A stretch of DNA of 64,000 nt from an uncultured Actinomycetes bacterium (GCA_946482365.1 CAMLQY010000002.1:124001-188000); one strand, 5' to 3'. Positions 43,910 through 51,336 are shown, counted from the stretch's first letter. Notes: generated by a model not told the origin, from the sequence alone. Numbers and translations are program-made.

Positions 43910-44182
43910 GTGAAGGCGCTGTTCGCCCCGATCGGGATACTCGCCGGCTTCGCCGCCGGATTCGCCGCCCAAAAGGGCTTCGACCGGATCTGGGCCGCCT
44001 TCGACGACCACGAGGCCCCCGAGCCCGCCGACCGGCGGGTCTCCTACCCGAAGCTGATCGCCGCGCTGGCGCTACAGGGCGCGATCTTCCGCCTGGTCAA
44101 AGGCATGGTCGACCGCGGCGCCCGCGCGAGCTTCGCCTCGGTGACCGGCAGCTGGCCGGGCGAGGAAGACGACTCGCGATAG
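43910..44182 (+). CDS. DUF4235 small membrane protein
   Basis: The 90-residue protein has LFAPIGILAGFAAGFAAQKGFDRIWAAF and YPKLIAALALQGAIFRLVKGMVDRGARASFASVTGSWPGEE, the pattern of actinobacterial DUF4235, with two hydrophobic segments. GTG start. Its stop is 16 bp before the first MKIA micro-ORF. Confidence 0.85.
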   Translation: MKALFAPIGILAGFAAGFAAQKGFDRIWAAFDDHEAPEPADRRVSYPKLIAALALQGAIFRLVKGMVDRGARASFASVTGSWPGEEDDSR

Positions 44183-44198
44183 AGGGGAGGTGAGTGGG

Positions 44199-44258
44199 AT
44201 GAAGATCGCTCCTGTGGGTACGGTCGTGCCGCTGCTGCAGATCTTTAAGCAGCACTAA
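44199..44258 (+). CDS. 19-residue micro-ORF, MKIA family member 1
   Basis: MKIAPVGTVVPLLQIFKQH, with a strong Shine-Dalgarno (GGGGAGGTGAG) 4-5 nt upstream of ATG. It has the same length and 10 of 19 identical residues as the frame at 45848, and the 5' leader AGAGGG(G)AGGTGAG is also shared. Conservation of length, start and leader argues for real translation. The tail overlaps the 3' end of the convergent gene by 14 bp. No function is recognised: signal peptide, leader or RiPP precursor are possibilities. Confidence 0.6.
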   Translation: MKIAPVGTVVPLLQIFKQH

Positions 44259-44574
44259 GCGCCGCGACGAGCTCCGCGAACGCCTGGTGTTCGAGCGTCG
44301 CCTGCTCGTATCCGTTTGCTTCGTCGATGGCCTTCGCCAGTCCGGCGACGTACCGGCGCACTGCCTCGTCGTCGGGGAAGGCCTCGCGCTGGGTGAGCCC
44401 CGCCAACAGCGCCTCATACATCGCCAGCTTGCGGGCAGCCTCCTCGGAATCGAGGCTGTCCACACCGCCTTCCTTCATCTGGCTTTCGAGGTCGGCGCGC
44501 AGGTCGGTGAACATCTCGACCAGGAAGGCTCTCGACTGTGGGGTGATCAGCGCCAAACGGTTCTTCCCGCTCAT
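44245..44574 (-). CDS. Protein of unknown function downstream of an HTH gene
   Basis: The 109-residue, mostly helical protein starts MSGKNRLALITPQSRAFLVEMFTDLRADLE and contains LDSEEAARKLAMYEALLAGLTQREAFPDDEAVRRYVAGLAKAID. It begins 9 bp after the stop of the small HTH gene, so the two form an operon. No family is recognised. Convergent with, and overlapping, the first MKIA micro-ORF. Confidence 0.65.
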   Translation of the reverse strand: MSGKNRLALITPQSRAFLVEMFTDLRADLESQMKEGGVDSLDSEEAARKLAMYEALLAGLTQREAFPDDEAVRRYVAGLAKAIDEANGYEQATLEHQAFAELVAALSAA

Positions 44575-44583
44575 CACACACCA

Positions 44584-44856
44584 TCACAGGCCCGTCGAGG
44601 TCGCTGCTATGTACATGCACCCGGTCTTCCCATGATCCACACCCTCGACCTCCGCGATCAGGTCAGCATCGCACAAGACCGTCAAGTGGTATCTCGTGAC
44701 TGGGGCGGCCAAGTCGAGTGCTTCGCCCAGCTCGGCCTCCGCGATTGCCGTCCTTTTCTGTGTGAGGTATTCGAAGATTGCAAGTCGCTTGGGGTGCGAG
44801 AGTGCCCGTTTGAATGCCGGTTCCATTGGGTGTACTTGGCTGCGCTTGTCTTGCAC
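44584..44856 (-). CDS. ArsR-like winged-helix regulator
   Basis: The 90-residue protein has AFKRALSHPKRLAIFEYLTQKRTAIAEAELGEALDLAAPVTRYHLTVLCDADLIAEVEG, an ArsR-type winged helix. GTG at 44856 has a clear GGAGG 6 nt upstream, better than the ATG of the longer frame at 44913. It is first of a two-gene operon. Lower GC than the flanking chromosome suggests acquisition. Confidence 0.78.
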   Translation of the reverse strand: MQDKRSQVHPMEPAFKRALSHPKRLAIFEYLTQKRTAIAEAELGEALDLAAPVTRYHLTVLCDADLIAEVEGVDHGKTGCMYIAATSTGL

Positions 44857-45028
44857 GTAGTACCTCCTGGACCAGAACCCCGGACGGGGAGGACCTTTTC
44901 CCGTCCGAGGCACCGGAACAGGCTTACCGCCAAGTGAGACTCATGGTTCTCTGAAGCGGAGTATTGGACAGTTCCAGATCAGGACGCTTACGTCCATACT
45001 CATTTCTAGAGCGAGGATTGCCTGTCGG

Positions 45029-45670
45029 TCAGGCTTCCCCTGTCGCAAGTGGCGGGGGTGCTGAGCTTCGCGCTCGCTCGTATCCGAACAAGGTGACGAT
45101 GTACATGACACCCGGCTCCCCCGACTCAATACGACGGTTGGTCGATTCAGCCTCGATCTCTTTCACGCGACTCCACGTTCCCAGTATCAAGTCAGCGAAG
45201 TCTTCTTGGCCCTGTCCGTCCAAGGGAATGCGGTTCCAGATGAGGGAAACGCGAGGATTGCTGCTCAGCTTCCCCGCCCACAGCGACGCCATCGCCTCGG
45301 ATGTTGACGCCTGCAAGATCAGTGCGGCCAACACCTGTCGGTCCTCGGGGCTCATAGCCGCGATTTCCTCGTCAGAGAATTCGGGCAACTCGACCACGTG
45401 GTAATAGTGCTGGCTGATGTTGCCACGGACTTTCTCGGTCCGGGCGATGTCAATTGACCCGTCCTTCAGCAACTCTTCGATGTGGTGGGTAACAGTGCTG
45501 AGGGGTTGCTTGACGATCTTGGCCAAGCCAGCCGCGCACTCCGGGCCTTCGTGCAGCGCAGCGAGGATTTCGCAGCGGATGCGGTGCCCAAGGGAGTAGC
45601 TAACCGAGTCCTCGACGCCGCGCGTGCCTCTGCCCAGTCCCCGAAGTACCTCTACCGCCTTCGACACCAT
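45029..45670 (-). CDS. HTH regulator with winged-helix N-terminal domain
   Basis: The 213-residue protein has HRIRCEILAALHEGPECAAGLAKIVKQPLSTVTHHIEELLKDGSIDIARTEKVRGNISQHYYHV, an ArsR/HTH_20-type winged helix. A C-terminal domain follows with ADLILGTWSRVKEIEAESTNRRIESGEPGVMYIVTLFGYERA, reminiscent of ligand-sensing or dimerising extensions. It diverges from the second MKIA micro-ORF, so the 177-bp gap probably contains promoters for both. Confidence 0.75.
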   Translation of the reverse strand: MVSKAVEVLRGLGRGTRGVEDSVSYSLGHRIRCEILAALHEGPECAAGLAKIVKQPLSTVTHHIEELLKDGSIDIARTEKVRGNISQHYYHVVELPEFSDEEIAAMSPEDRQVLAALILQASTSEAMASLWAGKLSSNPRVSLIWNRIPLDGQGQEDFADLILGTWSRVKEIEAESTNRRIESGEPGVMYIVTLFGYERARSSAPPPLATGEA

Positions 45671-45794
45671 CGCTTGCCCTTTCGCTTTGTCCGCTTGTCG
45701 ATAGTCAATGAGCTGTCGAGCATAAGGACTGGCCGGACAGGGAATCCCCTGTCGTTCGGCAAATAGCTGACGCTCGGGATTTCTCTACCTTCTG

Positions 45795-45838
45795 CCTCCC
45801 TCCCCGGCGGACCCCGCCGGGCTGACGACAGAGGGAGG
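45795..45838 (+). promoter_or_regulatory. Compound hairpin sequestering the MKIA-2 ribosome binding site
   Basis: CCCGGCGG (45803-45810) pairs with CCGCCGGG (45814-45821). Immediately outside, CCTCCCTC (45795-45802) is the exact complement of GAGGGAGG (45831-45838), the Shine-Dalgarno of the micro-ORF at 45848. The 16 pairs would hide the ribosome binding site. Confidence 0.65.
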
Positions 45839-45847
45839 TGAGAGTCA

Positions 45848-45907
45848 ATGAAGATCGCGCAAGTTGCGCCGGTCGTTTCGACCCTGCGCATCATGAAGCA
45901 CTCGTAA
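45848..45907 (+). CDS. 19-residue micro-ORF, MKIA family member 2
   Basis: MKIAQVAPVVSTLRIMKHS, preceded by GGGAGGTGAG. It matches the 19-residue frame at 44199 in length, leader and 10 residues. It lies between a divergent 213-residue HTH gene and a convergent XRE gene. The first residues also resemble the start of some glycosyltransferases (MKIAQVAP), but the frame stops cleanly at 19 codons. Confidence 0.6.
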   Translation: MKIAQVAPVVSTLRIMKHS

Positions 45908-45967
45908 CGAATGCCAAAAGGGGCCGGTCTCCGGCCGCTCGCACAGGACCGGGGATCGGCCTGGTCG

Positions 45968-46165
45968 TCAGCGCAGCAGATCGCTCGGAGGGACCCCGAC
46001 TGCCTTTGCCAGCCGTTCCACCGTCGAGACTTTGGGATCGCGCTTGTCTCCCTCGATCCTCGAGACCTCGGTGGCGTGGACGCCGCTTCGTTCGGCGACT
46101 TCCTCCTGGGTCATCTTGGCCTGCTCGCGAGCACGCCGGAGGTTCCTGCCTAGATTGCCGCCCAC
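45968..46165 (-). CDS. Small XRE-family regulator
   Basis: The 65-residue protein is a single Cro/C1-type HTH: LGRNLRRAREQAKMTQEEVAERSGVHATEVSRIEGDKRDPKVSTVERLAKAVGVPPSDLL. GTG start. A palindrome at 46207-46227 upstream is the probable operator. It converges on the second MKIA micro-ORF (60 bp apart). Confidence 0.85.
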   Translation of the reverse strand: MGGNLGRNLRRAREQAKMTQEEVAERSGVHATEVSRIEGDKRDPKVSTVERLAKAVGVPPSDLLR

Positions 46166-46206
46166 GCGGGGGATCGTCCGTGCTGGCGGCGCAGAGCACC
46201 ATAGGA

Positions 46207-46227
46207 AAGTTCACAAGTCTTGAACTT
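46207..46227. promoter_or_regulatory. Palindromic operator upstream of the XRE gene
   Basis: AAGTTCA-caagtct-TGAACTT has perfect 7-bp arms with 7 nt between, 42 bp upstream of the XRE start and 39 bp upstream of the divergent secreted-protein gene. Confidence 0.65.
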
Positions 46228-46265
46228 ATCGCGCTTCCTCCAGGAATGGCCGGTACCCTGAGCCG

Positions 46266-47117
46266 GTGCTCGGCCAGCTCCGCCTGATCGCCGCCGCTTG
46301 TCTGGCCATCGCGGCGCTTCACGCCCTTGGCGCGTCAGCCTCAGCGCAGGCGCCGATGAGCGCGTGTCCCGTCTCCCACACGACGGATACAACGGCGATC
46401 TGCCCGCAGGTCAGCGACACGACGCCTATGCAAGGCCAGGCGGTCTCGGCGACCACGGGCGAATGGACGGGAACGCCGCCGCTCACCTTCTCCTACCAGT
46501 GGCAGCGGTGCACCGCGGCCGAAGCGACGGCGTGCGCGAACATTCCGAGCGAGAACGAACCTCAGCACCTGGTCGCCCCGGCCGACGTCGGACAGCGGCT
46601 TCGCGTGGTCGTCGTGGCGAGCAATAGCGACGGAACCGGCACCAGAAGCAGTGCTATAACGGGCGCGGTCACCGACACCGTCCCACCCGTGATCTCCTCT
46701 CTCACCATCTCGCCCAAGGCCTTTCACGCGGCACGGTTCGGCCCCTCGATCAGCGCGGTCGCCAGGGGCGCCGCGGTGACCTATCAGCTCTCCGAGCCGG
46801 CGCAGGTCACCTACCGGATCGAGCGAGCCGCGCGCGGGGTGAAGCGCGCCGGCCGGTGCGTGAAGCGGACGAGATCGACTCCCGCCAAAGCGAAGGCCTG
46901 CCCACGCTACGTCGCGCTCAAGCCGCTGCTGGGTGAAGAGGCGACGGAAGGCGAGAACAGCTTCCGTCTCAACGGACGACTCGGCGGGGGTCCGCTGAAG
47001 CCAGGCCGCTACCGGCTCGGGGCCGAGGCGAGCGACGCCGCGGGCAACCGGACGGGTACGCCGATGTGGGCCGGCTTCACGATCCTTCCTCCGAGGAAAA
47101 AGGCCACGAGCGGTTAG
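46266..47117 (+). CDS. Secreted protein with SYQWQRC-type Ig-like repeat
   Basis: The 283-residue protein has a signal peptide (LRLIAAACLAIAALHALGASASAQA), one repeat of the GEWTGTPPLTFSYQWQRC...DVGQRLRVVVVASNSDGT type, then a C-terminal domain (PPVISSLTISPKAFHAA, VTYQLSEPAQVTYRIERAARG, LKPGRYRLGAEASDAAGN) that is a fibronectin/Big-like sheet typical of surface proteins in this group. GTG start. A cell-surface structural role is likely. Confidence 0.75.
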   Translation: MLGQLRLIAAACLAIAALHALGASASAQAPMSACPVSHTTDTTAICPQVSDTTPMQGQAVSATTGEWTGTPPLTFSYQWQRCTAAEATACANIPSENEPQHLVAPADVGQRLRVVVVASNSDGTGTRSSAITGAVTDTVPPVISSLTISPKAFHAARFGPSISAVARGAAVTYQLSEPAQVTYRIERAARGVKRAGRCVKRTRSTPAKAKACPRYVALKPLLGEEATEGENSFRLNGRLGGGPLKPGRYRLGAEASDAAGNRTGTPMWAGFTILPPRKKATSG

Positions 47118-47176
47118 ACGTCGAGGCAAACGGGGTATCGACCTGTAGTCCACCCGGCCCAGATGAGGAGATACAG

Positions 47177-47389
47177 ATGTTCCAGTGCGAGAAGTGCGGC
47201 AGCCGCTACAGCGAGGTGCATGCGACTGCGCTCGAGAACTGCCCCCGCTGCCAGATTCGCGACCGCGTCTCCGTGCCGCTGAGCTTCAAGATGTTCCGCC
47301 TCCCACCTGGCGCTCAGGGGTCTGAGCCCCTTCGGCTCGACGACGAGAGCGCTGAGGTCGTCCCGAGCGGAAACCTCGGCGCGACCTAG
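47177..47389 (+). CDS. Small zinc-ribbon protein
   Basis: The 70-residue protein starts MFQCEKCGSRYSEVHATALENCPRCQIRDRVSVPL, with two CxxC pairs forming a rubredoxin/zinc-ribbon knuckle, followed by a Pro/Glu-rich tail. ATG at 47177 follows GAGGAGATACAG. The role is unknown; such proteins may bind nucleic acid or a partner. Confidence 0.65.
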   Translation: MFQCEKCGSRYSEVHATALENCPRCQIRDRVSVPLSFKMFRLPPGAQGSEPLRLDDESAEVVPSGNLGAT

Positions 47390-47391
47390 GC

Positions 47392-47820
47392 TCAGCCCGC
47401 TTCGACCACCTTCACGGTGCCTTTCATCTGCGGGTGGATCTCGCAGAAGTAGGTGTAGGTGCCGGGGGTCTTGAACGACTCGGACTTGAGCTTGCCTTCA
47501 GCCAGGGCGCCGGTGGTGAAGCTGCCGTCGTCGAGGGTCGCGGTGTGCTCGGCCGAGTCCTCGTTCTGCCAGGTCACCTTGCCGCCGGCCTGGACGGTCA
47601 CTGTTTCGGGGTCGTACCGGAAGCCGGAGATCGTGACTTTTTCGGAGCGGACGGCCTCGCCGCTGGGAGCGGGGGCGCTTTCGGTTGCCGGAGACTGACT
47701 CTCGGTCGTCTCCGGAGACGGGCTTTCGCCGGTCGTCTCGGAGCCGGAGTCATCGCCACAGGCGGCGAGCGCAAGCGCCGTCGCGATCGCCGCCAGGGCG
47801 ATTACCCGATGAAGACTCAT
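47392..47820 (-). CDS. Plastocyanin-like cupredoxin lipoprotein
   Basis: The 142-residue protein has a lipoprotein signal with lipobox LALAAC (Cys21), a Thr/Ser/Glu-rich spacer, then a cupredoxin domain: YDPETVTVQAGGKVTWQNEDSAEHTATLDD and YTYFCEIHPQMKGTVKVVEAG. Copper ligands are His in EHTA, Cys in FCEIHP, His in IHP and Met in QMKG. It is an electron carrier anchored outside the membrane. Confidence 0.9.
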   Translation of the reverse strand: MSLHRVIALAAIATALALAACGDDSGSETTGESPSPETTESQSPATESAPAPSGEAVRSEKVTISGFRYDPETVTVQAGGKVTWQNEDSAEHTATLDDGSFTTGALAEGKLKSESFKTPGTYTYFCEIHPQMKGTVKVVEAG

Positions 47821-47856
47821 CCCAGAGGGACTACCCGGCTTGCGAATCCCAAACCC

Positions 47857-48621
47857 TCAGCCCGCCTGCGCGTAGCGCAGCGAGCCCGGGGTCGTCAGCG
47901 CCTCACCGGTCTCCAGCAGCGTCTTGAGGCCGGAGAGGATCATTGGCCAGCCGCCGAAGAGTTCGTCGTTGGCGCCCTCGGGCAGCTGGTCGTGGGTGAC
48001 CGTCAGCCGGCAGGAGTCCTCGACCTGCTCGATCTCCCAGGTCACCCGCGAGGTCCCTTCGCTCTTGACCTGGTCGCTCCAGAGCGCGTTGAAGCTCTGC
48101 ACCAGCCGGCGGGGCGGGTCCACCTCGAGGTTCTCGCCCGCCGCGATCGCGATCCCGGCGCCGGGGTGGAACCCCTCGTAAGCCGAGCCCGGCGCCCAGT
48201 CCGAGCGCACGCCGACGCCGAAGCTGTAGCGCTGGCGCATCTCGTCGTCGGTGATCGCCTCCCAGAGTCGCTCCGGGGTCGTCTTGATGTAGATCTCGAA
48301 CACCTTCTCCATCGTCCTCTCCTCCAGTTCGTGCTTGAGGCCGGTCAGGGCCGCGGCCCATGGCTCGGCGTACTTGCTCACCCAGCGGTCGTGGACGAGC
48401 CGGATCGGGACGGGGTTGAGGGAATGGAGCTTCTCCCGCCCGCGCTTGCGGGTCGTGACCAGCCCAGCCTCCTCGAGCACCCGCAGGTGCTTCATCACGC
48501 CGAAGCGCGTCATCGGCAGGCGCGCCTCGAGCGCGCTCAGCGACTGGCCGTCCTGCTCGAACAGCTCATCGAGCAGGCTGCGGCGAGTCGGGTCGGCGAG
48601 CGCCTTGAACACCTCGTCCAT
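47857..48621 (-). CDS. ArsR-type HTH fused to an SRPBCC (AHSA1-like) domain
   Basis: In this 254-residue protein the N-terminal ~95 residues are an ArsR winged helix (ALADPTRRSLLDELFEQDGQSLSALEARLPMTRFGVMKHLRVLEEAGLVTTRKRGRE). From ~105 an AHSA1/SRPBCC domain follows (FEIYIKTTPERLWEAITDDEMRQRYSFG, SRVTWEIEQVEDSCRLTVTHDQLPEGA). In many actinobacteria these are two adjacent genes; here they are joined. The left 39-bp terminal repeat overlaps its promoter region. Confidence 0.88.
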   Translation of the reverse strand: MDEVFKALADPTRRSLLDELFEQDGQSLSALEARLPMTRFGVMKHLRVLEEAGLVTTRKRGREKLHSLNPVPIRLVHDRWVSKYAEPWAAALTGLKHELEERTMEKVFEIYIKTTPERLWEAITDDEMRQRYSFGVGVRSDWAPGSAYEGFHPGAGIAIAAGENLEVDPPRRLVQSFNALWSDQVKSEGTSRVTWEIEQVEDSCRLTVTHDQLPEGANDELFGGWPMILSGLKTLLETGEALTTPGSLRYAQAG

Positions 48622-48634
48622 GGCCTCTGACTAT

Positions 48635-48673
48635 AGGTGACTATTTAGGGCAAGTATCCCTTGACAGGGGGTA
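48635..48673 (+). repeat. Left 39-bp terminal inverted repeat
   Basis: It starts AGGTGACTATTTAGGG and ends TTGACAGGGGGTA. It matches the reverse complement of 53533-53571 at 36 of 39 positions. It lies 14 bp upstream of the ArsR-SRPBCC start codon. Confidence 0.85.
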
Positions 48674-48800
48674 GCTTTTCCGCTTTGTGAAGCGCCAAGA
48701 AGCCGTCCTCTGGTGGCGCTACGTTCCCCGGCCTGAAATGACAAATGGCCGGGGCACCGCGTGAACGGCCCCCGGCCTGGCACAGGAAGGTGGACTTCCC

Positions 48801-49049
48801 ATGCAGGCAGATCGTATGCCGCGCAGAGTGCGCGGCGATGCCGCCGCTCAACGCGCGGTTCTCAGTCTCGTTCTAGAGGCGCACCCAAAGCCTCTGACGA
48901 TCCCCGAACTTGCCCGCGAGATCGGGCCACAGGATGCGATAGAGCCCGCCGTGCGCGGTCTCGTCGCTATCGGCCTTCTCGAATGCAATGGCGGCTTGAT
49001 TAAGCCCACAGCCGCGACGATCTACTTCGACCGTCTGGAATTGCCATGA
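48801..49049 (+). CDS. Small winged-helix-like protein
   Basis: The 82-residue protein has RAVLSLVLEAHPKPLTIPELAREIGPQDAIEPAVRGLVAIGLLECNGGLIKPTAATIYFDRLELP, a winged-helix layout (helices, recognition helix, wing). It overlaps the next XRE gene by 4 bp (ATGA). It probably regulates the operon that follows or the toxin-antitoxin genes in it. Confidence 0.65.
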   Translation: MQADRMPRRVRGDAAAQRAVLSLVLEAHPKPLTIPELAREIGPQDAIEPAVRGLVAIGLLECNGGLIKPTAATIYFDRLELP

Positions 49050-49303
49050 CTGTCGCGGAGAAGTTCGGGGAGAATCTCGCTCGCGCCAGGAAGGCCGCAG
49101 AGTTGTCTCAGGAGGAGGCGAGCTATCGAGCCGGGGTCCATCGCACAGAGATCAGCCAGCTAGAGCGGGGCTTGCGAATGCCACGCGTGGACACTGTCGC
49201 CAAGCTGGCTGGGGCGCTCAGAGTCGATCCGGGCGAGCTGTTCGAGGGGATCGCCTGGGAGCCGGGCGGGGTCCGCTACGGACGCTTTACCGAAGAATCA
49301 TGA
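49046..49303 (+). CDS. XRE-family regulator
   Basis: The 85-residue protein has FGENLARARKAAELSQEEASYRAGVHRTEISQLERGLRMPRVDTVAKLAGALRVDPGELFEGIAWEPGG, a Cro/C1-type HTH with a short tail. ATGA overlaps join it to the gene before and to the frame after (49300), making a three- or four-gene operon. Confidence 0.85.
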   Translation: MTVAEKFGENLARARKAAELSQEEASYRAGVHRTEISQLERGLRMPRVDTVAKLAGALRVDPGELFEGIAWEPGGVRYGRFTEES

Positions 49304-49791
49304 GGTCAAGCGAGATATTCCGTCCGTTGCATCTGCTAGAGGCCTGGTCCGAATTGACCACTCTGGGTGCTAATGTCAGCCACATGGACGCTCCTGACAC
49401 GCCCGCATCTGCGGAGCGGCCGGTGTTCTCCGAGGCGGATTTCCGCGAGTGGCTGGACGAGGAAGGTACTCCGGCCCTCATCTCAACAAGCCGGGACCAG
49501 TACTACGCATACTGCGTCAAGTTCGGAATAGCCGGGTCAGGCAAGACCAAGGACGAGGCGATCCAAGACGCCACGGAGCTTCTTATGCGGTATCTCGTGG
49601 TGTCCTTCCTCGAAGACCGTCCCTATCGGGATACGAAGAAAAGTCCTCCGCTAGGGATTCGCCTCCAATCTTGGTTCTGGGAGCTTCGACTGAAGCTCCA
49701 AGGGATCACGCCGCCGCTGTCTCATGTGGAACGACTGATTTCGGTCCCCACGGCTGCCTCTAACCACGACGCGTTTCCGCTCGCTCACTAG
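49300..49791 (+). CDS. HicB-like putative antitoxin
   Basis: The 163-residue protein has a HicB-like RNase-H-fold core: QYYAYCVKFGIAGSGKTKDEAIQDATELLMRYLVVSFLEDRPYRD. The pattern YxAyC...GxGxT.deAi.da..ll..Yl is that of HicB antitoxins. The start at 49300 is coupled to XRE by ATGA; ATG at 49384, which begins MDAPDTPASAERPVF and has a promoter-like TTGACC upstream, is an alternative. The family call is by eye and moderate. Confidence 0.5.
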   Translation: MRSSEIFRPLHLLEAWSELTTLGANVSHMDAPDTPASAERPVFSEADFREWLDEEGTPALISTSRDQYYAYCVKFGIAGSGKTKDEAIQDATELLMRYLVVSFLEDRPYRDTKKSPPLGIRLQSWFWELRLKLQGITPPLSHVERLISVPTAASNHDAFPLAH

Positions 49792-49805
49792 GCAAGCAGC
49801 GCGAC

Positions 49806-50117
49806 GTGTCAGCGAGCGGTGCGGATGACCCTCGCGGCCTTGTGCGTCGCATTCGAGACGCTCGAAACGCCTACAAGGGTCCGTTTACTGGTGCTCACGT
49901 CCGAAGGGTCATCGAAGACGCTGGGTACGAGGCAGCGAACGAAGAGGACAAGAATGAATTCCTAATCTTCGTCAAGCCTGGCCGTTGCCCTATTCCCGTC
50001 AATCCGAATTGGGACGAGGTTTGGGAGAACGACCCGATCTTTAAATGCCTGCGGCGAGATCTTGGGATGAGCGCTCGGCTGCTGTTGATGAACCTGAATC
50101 GCGCCCGAGCCTCCTAG
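49806..50117 (+). CDS. HicA-like putative toxin
   Basis: The 103-residue protein has a HicA-like dsRBD pattern: HVRRVIEDAGYEAANEEDKNEFLIFVKPGRCPIPVNPNWDEVWENDPIFKCLRRDLGMSARLLL (GYE, F.IF..PGR..IPV, IFK.L.RDLGMS). The usual catalytic His before HxF is not seen; it is replaced by an Asn/Glu stretch (NEFLIF). GTG start 14 bp after the HicB-like gene. The assignment is tentative. Confidence 0.45.
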   Translation: MSASGADDPRGLVRRIRDARNAYKGPFTGAHVRRVIEDAGYEAANEEDKNEFLIFVKPGRCPIPVNPNWDEVWENDPIFKCLRRDLGMSARLLLMNLNRARAS

Positions 50118-50138
50118 TAGCTGCCCTCTCCTGTCGTC

Positions 50139-50450
50139 TCACCAGGCCGGGCCAGAGCTAGCGCGCTCGATCAAGCACAAGGCCACCACTTCCCCTTCGA
50201 GTTTGAAGAAGACGCGCAGACTCGGCATCCGGGCAGCGGCATTGGTCGTATAGACCCTGTAGCCGTTAAGGGGGCGTGACCTTTCCTCAGCGCGTCGAGC
50301 AAGCAGCCATTCGAGGTGGTCCACGACTTCGGCGCGGACTTCAGCATCTGGAATGGCCTGAACCAGCGATGCTTCGAAACCATCTTCCCACCGGATATCG
50401 AGCATCCGGGGGACATGCGAACTCCTAGGGTGGTCCAACACTGGTTCCAT
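50139..50450 (-). CDS. Small protein, possible RelE/ParE-like
   Basis: The 103-residue frame has DAEVRAEVVDHLEWLLARRAEERSRPLNGYRVYTTNAAARMPSLRVFFKLEGEVVALCLIERA. The order helix, helix, then strands YRVYTT, LRVFFKLEGEVVALCLI is compatible with a RelE/ParE-type toxin, but no catalytic residue set is clear. ATG at 50405 (MLDIRWEDGF) is an alternative start. It has no partner in its own strand. Confidence 0.45.
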   Translation of the reverse strand: MEPVLDHPRSSHVPRMLDIRWEDGFEASLVQAIPDAEVRAEVVDHLEWLLARRAEERSRPLNGYRVYTTNAAARMPSLRVFFKLEGEVVALCLIERASSGPAW

Positions 50451-50795
50451 GTTTCCTCAATTCGGTTAGGCGGCGCTCGTGGGGGAAGCGGCCGCGAGTT
50501 GACGGTGACGCGGATCGGTTAGTCATGCCGGAAGGCATACCGAACGCACATGACGGAATCGCGAACAGGCCCCCCAATCCCCATTGGAGGGCCTGCGCAT
50601 AAGCGTCACGTCATTGAGGAATGGGAACCGCAGGGCGGCATTAAAGAGATCGCCTCGGACGCATTTCCCGCCAGGGGCCTCTAATCAATATGAAGCGCTC
50701 TGTCTGACATCCAGCCAGTTGACCACTTGGCTACGATCAATCCGACCCCAAAGAAGGAAAAAGCCCTGTGTGCAGGGAATTTGTGAGGCGATTCA
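50451..50795. other. Non-coding stretch with a hairpin
   Basis: No supported gene. A 13-bp hairpin with one mismatch (50566-50578 with 50583-50595, loop CCCC) could end a transcript. A short CCCTG-TGTG-CAGGG stem lies ~20 bp before the ribosome binding site of the Panacea gene. Confidence 0.5.
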
Positions 50796-51326
50796 ATGAA
50801 TACGAGCGCAAAGCTCAGCAACCTAATTCTTTACCTTGCGGAGAGGTCAGCGGACGATCCGAGTTTTGATCGGATGAAGCTCGCGCGGCTACTCTTCCTC
50901 TGCGATTTCAGCGCCCACGCGGAACTTGGAGAATCGATCACGGGCGCTTGCTACCGCAAGCTTCCACACGGCCCATTCGCCGATCAGCAACTAGTCGCGG
51001 AGCGGGATCTGGGCGAGTGTGGAGCCATTGAAATGCGGGCGGTCGAACCTGCCATGTATAGGCGCACCCTGGTTCGCGCGAAGCGCCCGGCAGACTCGTC
51101 TTGTCTCTCGGATGAGCAGCGAGTGATCGTCGACGAGGTGCTTCGACGACACCGGGCCGATGATGCGATCCGCCTAAGCCTCTTCTCCCAGGGCTTCCCT
51201 GGCTATGAAGCAGCCCTGGATGGAGAGGAAATCCCGTATCACACGGTCTATATCTCTCGCGAAGGCCCAACTCAGGCCGACATTGATCGCGGCCTAGAAC
51301 TAGTCCGCGAAGGCATCCTGGCTTAA
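50796..51326 (+). CDS. Panacea-domain protein (antitoxin-like)
   Basis: The 176-residue protein has KLSNLILYLAERSADDPSFDRMKLARLLFLCDFSAHAELGESITGACYRKLPHGPF, the start of the Panacea/SocA (DUF4065) domain, then LSDEQRVIVDEVLRRHRADDAIRLSLFSQGFPGYEAALDGEEIPYHTVYI. Panacea domains are versatile antitoxins that neutralise varied small toxins encoded beside them (PanAT). A 48-residue basic frame follows 10 bp later. It lies just 5' of an IS5-type element. Confidence 0.85.
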   Translation: MNTSAKLSNLILYLAERSADDPSFDRMKLARLLFLCDFSAHAELGESITGACYRKLPHGPFADQQLVAERDLGECGAIEMRAVEPAMYRRTLVRAKRPADSSCLSDEQRVIVDEVLRRHRADDAIRLSLFSQGFPGYEAALDGEEIPYHTVYISREGPTQADIDRGLELVREGILA

Positions 51327-51336
51327 GCTGTCCTCA

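Noticed and set aside
45848..45907. Truncated glycosyltransferase start (MKIAQVAP)
   Set aside because: The frame ends at 19 codons with no related sequence in any frame after it, and a second copy of equal length exists at 44199.
50584..50799. 71-codon frame before the Panacea gene
   Set aside because: No ribosome binding site, begins inside a hairpin and shows no protein-like pattern.
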